In this document: positions 1 through 4,893 of the stretch, piece by piece | Layout of the letters: each line of letters starts with the position of its first letter | Numbering within the stretch: position 1 is the first letter of the stretch | DNA from: 21-14-0-10-32-9 sp964501945 | GTDB taxonomy: Archaea; Nanobdellota; Nanobdellia; Woesearchaeales; 21-14-0-10-32-9 | Assembly: GCA_964501945.1 (NCBI GenBank) | Contig: CAZCTY010000029.1 | Coordinates: 1-12,154 of the forward strand | Direction of reading: 5' to 3' | Length of the DNA: 12,154 nucleotides | Translations under genes and position numbers: made by a program | The notes under the pieces: model-generated | The model's database searches: none | Seen by the model: the letters and a program-made list of their open reading frames with translations, nothing else | What the model was told of the DNA's origin: nothing

Positions 1-5
1 AAAAA

Positions 6-686
6 ATGAAAATAAAAATATATGCAAGAGATAGAGAAAAACTACCTTGCCTAAAAAAGAAAATACTAAAATTAAATCCTAAAGCAAGGTTTTCAAACAA
101 ACCAGATATAATAATATGCTTTGGAGGAGACGGCACGCTGCTACACGCAGAAAAACTAAACCCTCAAGTACCAAAACTTGTAATAAGAGATAAAAGCATA
201 TGCAAAACATGCAACACAGGAGATCTAAAAACAATACTAACCAAATTTTTTAAAAACCAATATGAGATAAAAGATGAAATAAAAATAGAAGCAATAGCAA
301 AAAACAAGAAACTAATAGCAACAAATGATGTAGTAATAAGAAATGCTGACCAACACCACGCAATAAGATTCGAAGTTAAAACAGACAGAGAAAAAATAGA
401 CGCGATAGGAGACGGAGTAGTAGTAGCAACACCTTTTGGAAGCACCGCGTACTACAACTCAATAACAAGAAATACAATAAAAAAAGGAATCGGAATCGCA
501 TTTAACAACACGACTGAGGAAATAAAACCAATAAATACAGAAAAAAACATCAAAATAAAAATTAAAAGAAATAAAGCATATCTGACAAGCGATAATCATT
601 CTAAGAAAATAATACTTCAAGAAGGAGATGAAATAATAATACAAAAGAGCAAAGAGAAGCTTAAACTCATAAAAATAATAAATTAA
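6..686 (+). CDS. nadK: NAD kinase (ATP-NAD kinase family), short form
   Basis: Predicted to phosphorylate NAD to NADP in the cytoplasm. Seen in the 226 residues: the GGDGT nucleotide-binding motif at residues 40-44 after a hydrophobic strand (IIICF), an ND motif in TNDVVIRNAD at about 105-114 (where the family has NE or ND), and DGVVVATPFGSTAY at about 139-152, matching the family's DGxxxxTPTGSTAY. The SAGG that normally follows GSTAY is not recognisable (YNSITRNT instead). At 226 residues it is shorter than most family members (roughly 260-300), with a reduced N-terminal lobe. The ATG at base 6 gives a typical family N-terminus (MKIKIYA), but the window edge hides any ribosome site and an upstream in-frame start cannot be excluded. 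It ends in TAA exactly abutting the stop of the convergent glycosylase gene. Codons are strongly A/C-ending. The family call is firm; substrate preference is not visible. Confidence 0.88.
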   Translation: MKIKIYARDREKLPCLKKKILKLNPKARFSNKPDIIICFGGDGTLLHAEKLNPQVPKLVIRDKSICKTCNTGDLKTILTKFFKNQYEIKDEIKIEAIAKNKKLIATNDVVIRNADQHHAIRFEVKTDREKIDAIGDGVVVATPFGSTAYYNSITRNTIKKGIGIAFNNTTEEIKPINTEKNIKIKIKRNKAYLTSDNHSKKIILQEGDEIIIQKSKEKLKLIKIIN

Positions 687-1157
687 CTAATCAATTACAA
701 AACGCCAAAGCAAATGAGTATCATTTTTAATACCGATTCTCTTTTTAGCAACAACTTTCGCTTTAAAATTATCATCAAAAATCTTAAACCTAGAACCAAT
801 AAAGGTATTATTATCTTTTTTAGAAATATTCAAAGCACTGCAAAGCTTGCCAGGTCCATCACAGTTTTGCATATCAAGACGTCTAATTAAAACAGCGCCA
901 GGACCATTAATGTCGCAGGTAAAATTCAAACAATGATACATACCATAAATTAAATAAACATAAACCTTGCCAAAAGAATCAAACATAATCTCGCTGCGAG
1001 GCGTTCTTTTCCTAGCATGACTCGCCTCATCATCTTTATATGCTTCAACATCTAATATGCGGCTGCAAACACCATCAATACACAATATTTTACCAACTAA
1101 ATTCTTTGCAACAAAAACAGCATCTTTTTTAAAAAAATTAATATCGAGCTCTCTCAT
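687..1157 (-). CDS. DNA-3-methyladenine glycosylase, AAG/MPG family
   Basis: Base-excision repair enzyme predicted to flip out and cleave alkylated or deaminated purines (3-methyladenine, hypoxanthine) from DNA. Seen: VGKIL at the N-terminus, DVEAY with the expected catalytic Glu at residue 38, DDEASHARKRTPRSEIMF (the family's DxASHAxxGxTxRNxxMF), YVYLIYGMYHCLNF at about 66-79 forming the lesion pocket, GAVLIRR, and DGPGKLCSALNI, the family's GPGKLxxALGI. At 156 residues it is compact (usual length is about 180-200), mainly through a short loop between strands before the catalytic Glu, but all core motifs are present. It stops with TAG directly against the TAA of the NAD kinase gene, so the two convergent genes have no spacer. 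A TATA-like box about 26 bases upstream of the ATG suggests a leaderless transcript independent of the next gene. Confident family call. Confidence 0.92.
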   Translation of the reverse strand: MRELDINFFKKDAVFVAKNLVGKILCIDGVCSRILDVEAYKDDEASHARKRTPRSEIMFDSFGKVYVYLIYGMYHCLNFTCDINGPGAVLIRRLDMQNCDGPGKLCSALNISKKDNNTFIGSRFKIFDDNFKAKVVAKKRIGIKNDTHLLWRFVID

Positions 1158-1177
1158 AAATAATAAGAATATAGAAA

Positions 1178-1189
1178 TAAATAAAAAAC
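1178..1189 (-). promoter_or_regulatory. TATA-like box for the glycosylase gene
   Basis: On the minus strand this reads GTTTTTTATTTA, centred about 26 bases upstream of the glycosylase ATG at 1157. Archaeal transcription usually starts about 25-27 bases after the box centre, so the message would begin at or next to the start codon. No ribosome site is seen upstream of this ATG, which agrees with leaderless translation. The region is very AT-rich, so the match is suggestive only. Confidence 0.35.
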
Positions 1190-1196
1190 TTACTGA

Positions 1197-1211
1197 GAAA
1201 AAAAATAAAAA
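1197..1211 (-). terminator. T-tract terminator after the 126-residue gene
   Basis: Three bases past the stop codon of the gene ending at 1215, the minus strand reads T5-A-T8. A bare T tract without a hairpin is the usual intrinsic terminator in archaea. It separates this gene from the glycosylase gene downstream. Confidence 0.5.
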
Positions 1212-1214
1212 TAA

Positions 1215-1595
1215 TTATTTTTCAATAAAATCATACTTTGATTTAACAGCTTGTCTAGAATTATTAATAAGGTTGTATATATCTTTTTCAAACTTACTTG
1301 AAATATCGACTCCAATAAAAGCTCTAAGAGATTCCTCTAAAAAATTATATGTATGTCCTTTATTGGATTGAAGTAAAGATTCATTAAATACTTCGGATTT
1401 ATCAATATTAGCGCTGAAAATATTAGAATCATTTGACAAATTTCTCAAGCCAGCATACAAATTCATTAAAGGAACTTTAAACTCAGGGTGCTTATAATTT
1501 ACGTGTTGTTTAAATAAAGCACTCTCCAAACTATTGCCATAAATATAATATTCAGGACCGTCAATTTCATCGTGAAGCGCCAATTCATTTAACAT
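1215..1595 (-). CDS. Hypothetical protein, 126 residues, unrecognised
   Basis: I do not recognise this protein. It has no signal peptide, membrane segment, cysteine or known catalytic motif. It looks soluble and mostly helical: an N-terminal acidic stretch (HDEIDGPEYYIYGNSLESALFKQH), a middle section with several Asn/Ser residues, and a C-terminal amphipathic part (FLEESLRAFIGVDISSKFEKDIYNLINN) that could form two helices. That it is a real gene is supported by a clear start context: ATG at 1593-1595, GGTGAT ribosome site at 1599-1604, a strong TATA-like box about 35 bases upstream, and a T-tract terminator just after the stop. Codon choice (ATT, GAT, TTT) matches other minus-strand genes. 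It lies head-to-head with the TspO-like gene and upstream of the glycosylase gene on the same strand. No function is proposed. Confidence 0.75.
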   Translation of the reverse strand: MLNELALHDEIDGPEYYIYGNSLESALFKQHVNYKHPEFKVPLMNLYAGLRNLSNDSNIFSANIDKSEVFNESLLQSNKGHTYNFLEESLRAFIGVDISSKFEKDIYNLINNSRQAVKSKYDFIEK

Positions 1596-1598
1596 AAT

Positions 1599-1604
1599 AT
1601 CACC
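1599..1604 (-). promoter_or_regulatory. Ribosome binding site GGTGAT of the 126-residue gene
   Basis: The minus strand reads GGTGAT three bases before the ATG. This fixes the start codon and supports the ORF as a translated gene. The spacing is shorter than usual, but the match to the anti-Shine-Dalgarno core is good. Confidence 0.6.
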
Positions 1605-1624
1605 AACAATTAAAATAAATAATT

Positions 1625-1641
1625 AGTATATAAACTTTTTC
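1625..1641 (-). promoter_or_regulatory. Archaeal-type promoter (BRE plus TATA) of the 126-residue gene
   Basis: The minus strand reads GAAAAAGTTTATATACT: a purine-rich BRE-like element followed by a TTTATATA box. The predicted start of transcription is near base 1605, leaving a leader of about ten bases that carries the GGTGAT site. The box is nearly symmetrical, so weak transcription toward the TspO-like gene is also conceivable. Confidence 0.65.
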
Positions 1642-1730
1642 ATTTTAACTATTATGGAGTAAATAATGCTCGTTGGGGGGTGTGCATAAAAGAAAACAAT
1701 TAAATAATACAAAACCTAAAGGAAGCATAA

Positions 1731-2540
1731 ATGAGAGATATAATAATAAAAATAATTGCTGCGATATTATACGTGGGAGTCATAGTCACAAATTACCTGG
1801 CAAACGCACTACCAATAAATAATATTGCAACAGGAGAAGTATCAGATAAATACGCAAACCTATTCGCTCCAGCAGGAATAACCTTCTCAATATGGGGAAT
1901 GATATACATACTACTAGGATTATACATCCTTTACCAATTTGGAGCATTTAAAAAAATAAAATATAAAAAAGAAAAAGAACTAATAAGACGAATAAATATA
2001 AATTTTATAATAACATCTATTGCAAATATCTTATGGATATTCGCATGGCACTACGACTACATAGGATTATCAGTAATAATAATGATAACACTACTAATAT
2101 TTCTAATAAGAATAGCAAATATACTCAGAAAACAAAAATTTAATACAAAAGAATACATATTAGTAAAACTACCATTCAGCATATACTTCGGATGGATAAC
2201 AATAGCAACAATCGCAAACATAACAACGTACCTAGTTAGCATAAACTGGGACGGCTTTGGAATACCAGATAATATATGGATGATAATAATACTACTAATA
2301 GGAACAACAATAGGAATAATCAGAACAATGAAAGATAAAAATATAGCCTACGCACTAGTATTTATATGGGCATACACAGGAATAATAATAAAACACACAA
2401 CCAAAGCAGGATTTGACAACCAATACCCAGAAATAATAACAATAACAGCAATAAGCATGATATTAATAATTACAACAATAAGCGTTTTAATACACAAAAA
2501 AATAAAACATAATAAAACAATAAAAAAATCAAATAGGTGA
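1731..2540 (+). CDS. TspO/MBR-related tryptophan-rich membrane protein
   Basis: Integral membrane protein of 269 residues resembling the larger proteins annotated as tryptophan-rich sensory protein in the TspO/MBR superfamily. Telling stretches are YANLFAPAGITFSIWGMIYILL (about 40-61), IANILWIFAWHY (about 96-107), LPFSIYFGWITIATIAN (about 146-162) and VSINWDGFGIPDNIW (about 168-182); conserved Trp, Pro and Gly positions line up with that family. I count about eight hydrophobic helices (near 4-27, 42-70, 89-108, 109-131, 143-170, 182-199, 205-223, 234-256) with Lys-rich loops and a Lys-rich tail, more than the five of classic TspO. Classic members bind porphyrins or cholesterol; the ligand of this branch is unknown. 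The ATG at 1731 follows GGAAG at 1721-1725. A possible TATA box (GCATAAAAG, about 1684-1692) lies upstream. Its TGA stop lies inside the ribosome site of the next gene, so the two are probably translationally coupled. Confidence 0.75.
   Translation: MRDIIIKIIAAILYVGVIVTNYLANALPINNIATGEVSDKYANLFAPAGITFSIWGMIYILLGLYILYQFGAFKKIKYKKEKELIRRININFIITSIANILWIFAWHYDYIGLSVIIMITLLIFLIRIANILRKQKFNTKEYILVKLPFSIYFGWITIATIANITTYLVSINWDGFGIPDNIWMIIILLIGTTIGIIRTMKDKNIAYALVFIWAYTGIIIKHTTKAGFDNQYPEIITITAISMILIITTISVLIHKKIKHNKTIKKSNR
2536..2540 (+). promoter_or_regulatory. Ribosome binding site GGTGA overlapping the upstream stop codon
   Basis: GGTGA lies four bases before the ATG of the small membrane protein, and its last three bases are the TGA stop of the TspO-like gene. 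This arrangement usually means translational coupling and confirms both the stop of the first gene and the start of the second. Confidence 0.75.
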
Positions 2541-2544
2541 AACT

Positions 2545-2823
2545 ATGGCAAAGAAAAAAACAAAAACAAAAACAAAAACAAAATCAAGAAAACAAAAATA
2601 CGCAGAAGAATTAGAAGAGATAGAACACGCAAAGAAAGTACTCAAAAAGGCGGGAAAATTAAAAAAAGACGACTCAGAAGCAATATTTATACCTGCAGGA
2701 GTACTACTTGGAATGGGCTTTGGATTTTTATACGGAAACCTCGTCGCAGGACTATTTTTAGGACTTGGAGTCGGATTCGTATTATTTGCACTACTTGCAA
2801 CAATAAAAAGCTTCAAGAAATAA
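2545..2823 (+). CDS. Small Lys-rich, Gly-rich membrane protein, 92 residues
   Basis: Unrecognised small membrane protein. Residues 2-18 are very basic, with four alternating Lys-Thr pairs. Residues about 19-45 form a charged, probably coiled-coil helix (AEELEEIEHAKKVLKKAGK). Residues about 47-88 form a helical hairpin of two glycine-rich membrane segments (PAGVLLGMGFGFLYG and LVAGLFLGLGVGFVLFALL), whose GxGxG spacing would suit tight helix packing or oligomers. By the positive-inside rule the basic N-terminus should be cytoplasmic. It may assemble with the TspO-like protein encoded just upstream, with which it shares a transcript, but that is inference. The start is fixed by GGTGA four bases upstream. 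Similar Gly-rich hairpin proteins are, as I recall, common hypotheticals in DPANN genomes. No function is assigned. Confidence 0.75.
   Translation: MAKKKTKTKTKTKSRKQKYAEELEEIEHAKKVLKKAGKLKKDDSEAIFIPAGVLLGMGFGFLYGNLVAGLFLGLGVGFVLFALLATIKSFKK
2560..2583 (+). repeat. Hexanucleotide tandem repeat (ACAAAA) x4 inside a gene
   Basis: Four perfect copies of ACAAAA, in frame, encode the Thr-Lys pairs near the N-terminus of the small membrane protein. Because the period is six bases, a gain or loss of a unit changes the basic tail by two residues without shifting the frame. Confidence 0.8.
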
Positions 2824-2833
2824 ATATTAAACA

Positions 2834-2844
2834 ATTTTTTTTAT
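2834..2844 (+). terminator. T-tract terminator after the TspO-like gene pair
   Basis: An unbroken T8 run at 2834-2841 followed by ATT lies ten bases after the TAA of the small membrane protein, with no hairpin. It fits an archaeal terminator at the convergent junction with the zinc-ribbon gene. Confidence 0.5.
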
Positions 2845-3102
2845 TTAATTAACACTTTTCTTTTTTCCTGATTTTTTAAACTCAAAAGAAACATCTTTCT
2901 TCTCATCAGATTTAACTTTTTTAAAACAAGAATCACAATAAACCTCAGGACGCCGCGGCTTAAACGGCAAAACAAACTCTTTTTTACAAACACAACAAAA
3001 AACATTAGTCAAATCCTTCCTAGAATTAGTCTTATGACGCTCCTTATTAAAATTAATATGCTTATTTAAACTATAACCTCGATGAGCATGCCGTCTCTTC
3101 AT
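2845..3102 (-). CDS. Small zinc-ribbon protein, 85 residues
   Basis: Predicted zinc-binding protein with a very basic N-terminus (MKRRHAHRGY) and a Lys-rich tail. The ribbon is C36-x2-C39, then PFKPRRPEVY, then C56-x2-C59, so the spacing between the two Cys pairs is 16 residues. Small proteins with CxxC, a PFKP-type middle and VYCxxC are, as I recall, frequent in DPANN archaea and CPR bacteria, related to the CxxC-x17-CxxC ribbon group; their role is not established. The basic flanks would suit binding to nucleic acid or the ribosome (inference). A TATA-like box about 26 bases before the ATG and the lack of a ribosome site point to a leaderless message. It converges on the TspO-like gene pair across a short T-rich spacer. 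Confidence 0.8.
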   Translation of the reverse strand: MKRRHAHRGYSLNKHINFNKERHKTNSRKDLTNVFCCVCKKEFVLPFKPRRPEVYCDSCFKKVKSDEKKDVSFEFKKSGKKKSVN

Positions 3103-3123
3103 AACAATAAGAAAACAACAAGA

Positions 3124-3133
3124 CTATAAAAAT
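3124..3133 (-). promoter_or_regulatory. TATA-like box for the zinc-ribbon gene
   Basis: The minus strand reads ATTTTTATAG, centred about 26 bases before the ATG at 3102, with A/T-rich sequence upstream. The predicted start of transcription coincides with the start codon (leaderless). Confidence 0.45.
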
Positions 3134-3217
3134 ATAATTGAAAAAACTAAAAAAACTCAAATTTTTATAAAATTTTAAATACTTAAACGAATTACTACTA
3201 ATAATAAGAAGTGATTT

Positions 3218-3272
3218 GAGCAATTTAATTTATTATTTTTTTATATATGTGTAATCTCTAAAAAAATTGCTC
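3218..3272 (+). repeat. Inverted repeat GAGCAATTT / AAATTGCTC upstream of the secreted-protein gene
   Basis: A perfect nine-base inverted repeat: arms at 3218-3226 and 3264-3272, 37 bases apart. The arms flank the best TATA candidate of the secreted-protein gene. They could be a paired operator or, if transcription begins further upstream (a second candidate box, TTTTAAATAC, lies near 3173), the base of a leader RNA structure. Chance pairing in AT-rich DNA cannot be excluded. Confidence 0.4.
3236..3248 (+). promoter_or_regulatory. TATA-like box for the secreted-protein gene
   Basis: TTTTTTATATATG at 3236-3248 is the closest archaeal-type box before this gene. Transcription would start near 3270 and leave a leader of about 65 bases that carries a stem-loop and a GGAGG site. 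It lies between the arms of an inverted repeat. Confidence 0.4.
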
Positions 3273-3291
3273 CCCAGACATGAAACAAGTA

Positions 3292-3320
3292 AATAAACTC
3301 ATCAAAAAAAAGAGTTTATT
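3292..3320 (+). promoter_or_regulatory. Stem-loop abutting the ribosome site of the secreted-protein gene
   Basis: AATAAACTC (3292-3300) pairs perfectly with GAGTTTATT (3312-3320) across an A-rich 11-base loop. The second arm ends exactly one base before GGAGG (3321-3325). In RNA this would place a nine-pair stem against the ribosome site and could tune initiation or protect the 5' end. There is no T tract after it, so it is not a terminator. Confidence 0.5.
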
Positions 3321-3325
3321 GGAGG
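3321..3325 (+). promoter_or_regulatory. Ribosome binding site GGAGG, deciding the start of the secreted-protein gene
   Basis: GGAGG lies eight bases before the ATG at 3334. It selects this start over an in-frame ATG at 3280, which has no ribosome site and would put 18 charged residues in front of the signal peptide. Confidence 0.75.
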
Positions 3326-3333
3326 ATGTTTCA

Positions 3334-4869
3334 ATGAAAAAAATAAAAAAAATAAGTATTTTATTTGCTGCGCTATTAATTTTTAGCATAACATTATTTT
3401 TGGTAAGTGCAGAAGAGCAAACAACTCGAACAAACGAAGAAACAACGAGTATTCAATACTGCGATGATGGAACCAGGGTGAGAGACATTAATGAGTGCCC
3501 AGAGAACAGAGATGATGAAATAACGCGCTATGAAGATGATGATGAGCTTGATGCAGAACAAAAAAAATCAAACACCACTAGAACTGGTAGAAACCCGCAA
3601 ACAGGAAAAGAAATACAAATACCAGCAGAAAACGTAAACGAAAACACACAAAAAGAAATAAACACGAGAGCAATAATACATAGAGAAAACAAAGAAAACG
3701 TATATACAAGCGCGAGAATAACAAAAAACATAGATGAAATAAACCAAATAAAAGAAAATAATATGCAAGCTAGATGCGGAGTCTCAAGAAATAATGAGAT
3801 AGTCTGCGTAGTTACACCATACGATGGCGACGATGAGACAAGAATAGAACAAGACCATACTATTTACTGCTGGGGAAACAATGAACTAAGAGAATGCCCA
3901 CGAGAAGAAATCACTCAAACAAGAGGCGGCGGCGCAGGGAAAGTATCAGTTCAAGATATCAAAATAAATTCTAGAAGCACAGATTCTGATGATGAAATAG
4001 AAATCTTATCATGGACATGGGGCGCGAGCGGCGCGGTAACAAATGATGAAGATAGACCAATAATAAATTATGCTTGGATAATAAATGATGAACCAATAGC
4101 AAGCGATTCATCCCCATCAGAAACACTAAGCCTAAGCTTTACAAAAATAGAACTTGAATTAGGAAACGATGAAGATGAAGAAATACGAGTTAGCCTTGAA
4201 ATACCTGAAGTTAGAATACCAAAAAATAAACTCGTATATACAACAATAGAACTCGGACAAGAAACCCAAAAAGAAAACGGAGAGTACTGCGGTGAAACAG
4301 GACACTTACTTGCAGGCGGGGACTGCGATGATGAGGATGTAGAAATAAGACCTGACATGACGCGAGAGGAAACACCAAATTACATAGATGAAGACGATGA
4401 TGGAGATGAAATGCTAGATGAGGCTTATCAAAGAAACACTAGTAATAGAGAAGATGCACTAAGACGAGCATTCGGAGAAGACATGCCTAGAGAAGGGATG
4501 GGAAACCAAGCAAGAATTATAAGATCAAATGAGTGGAGCGAACAAGATAGAGAGAGAATAAGAGACTACATAGAACACCTAGACGATATACGAGGACAAG
4601 ACTTCGGATTAGCAATAGCATACCACGCAAGCAACAACGAGAGAGTAAGAGAGATAAGATACAATAACGAAACAAACACAGTAGAAATAGATTACGATGA
4701 AGAACTAAGAATACTAGGGCTAGTTAGAATGAATACGCGAGCAACAACGATTTTAGATGATGGTGGACTAGACGAGACAAGAAGACCATGGTGGAGCTTT
4801 CTTGCAACAAAACCAAAAGATGCACCAAATTTCAAAGCAGGCGCAGAAATATCAAAAAGCGTTAACTAA
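3334..4869 (+). CDS. Secreted acidic multidomain protein with HU-arm-like and MopE-like motifs
   Basis: Unrecognised exported protein, 511 residues from the ATG chosen for its GGAGG site. Residues 1-26 are a signal peptide or anchor (KKIKK, then ILFAALLIFSITLFLVSA). Residues 40-55 hold a small Cys motif (YCDDGTRVRDINECP). Residues 83-101 read RTGRNPQTGKEI then QIPAENV, nearly identical to the DNA-binding arm of bacterial HU, but with no HU body around it. Residues about 205-293 alternate strand-like stretches (INYAWIINDE, TLSLSFTKIELEL, IRVSLEIPEV) and look like an Ig/PKD-type fold. Residues 330-363 (DCDDEDVEIRP through IDEDDDGDEMLDE) resemble a degenerate MopE-type metal-binding repeat. The C-terminal part is charged and mixed helix/strand, ending near RPWWSFLATK. 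Eight cysteines could form disulfides. No C-terminal membrane anchor is seen. It probably works outside the cell; substrate and role are unknown. Confidence 0.8.
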   Translation: MKKIKKISILFAALLIFSITLFLVSAEEQTTRTNEETTSIQYCDDGTRVRDINECPENRDDEITRYEDDDELDAEQKKSNTTRTGRNPQTGKEIQIPAENVNENTQKEINTRAIIHRENKENVYTSARITKNIDEINQIKENNMQARCGVSRNNEIVCVVTPYDGDDETRIEQDHTIYCWGNNELRECPREEITQTRGGGAGKVSVQDIKINSRSTDSDDEIEILSWTWGASGAVTNDEDRPIINYAWIINDEPIASDSSPSETLSLSFTKIELELGNDEDEEIRVSLEIPEVRIPKNKLVYTTIELGQETQKENGEYCGETGHLLAGGDCDDEDVEIRPDMTREETPNYIDEDDDGDEMLDEAYQRNTSNREDALRRAFGEDMPREGMGNQARIIRSNEWSEQDRERIRDYIEHLDDIRGQDFGLAIAYHASNNERVREIRYNNETNTVEIDYDEELRILGLVRMNTRATTILDDGGLDETRRPWWSFLATKPKDAPNFKAGAEISKSVN

Positions 4870-4893
4870 TTTTTTTTATTTTTTTATTTTTTT
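4870..4893 (+). terminator. T-rich terminator of the secreted-protein gene, overlapping the end of uvrC
   Basis: Starting one base after the TAA of the secreted-protein gene, the plus strand reads T8-A-T7-A-T7. This strong archaeal-type terminator lies mostly inside the 3' end of the convergent uvrC gene, where its complement encodes the Lys-rich tail KKIKK. Confidence 0.65.

Noticed and set aside
164..445. Open frames on the opposite strand of real genes (for example within the NAD kinase, the secreted protein and uvrB)
   Set aside because: Low-complexity hydrophobic or Ser-rich translations with no ribosome sites, explained by A/T-rich codons of the true genes.
1668..1690. G-rich patch GGGGGG in the intergenic region
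   Set aside because: A single G run cannot form a quadruplex, and no repeat partner is nearby.
3280..3333. Upstream in-frame ATG extending the secreted protein by 18 residues
   Set aside because: It lacks a ribosome site, would put a charged stretch before the signal peptide and spans the stem-loop; GGAGG points to the ATG at 3334.
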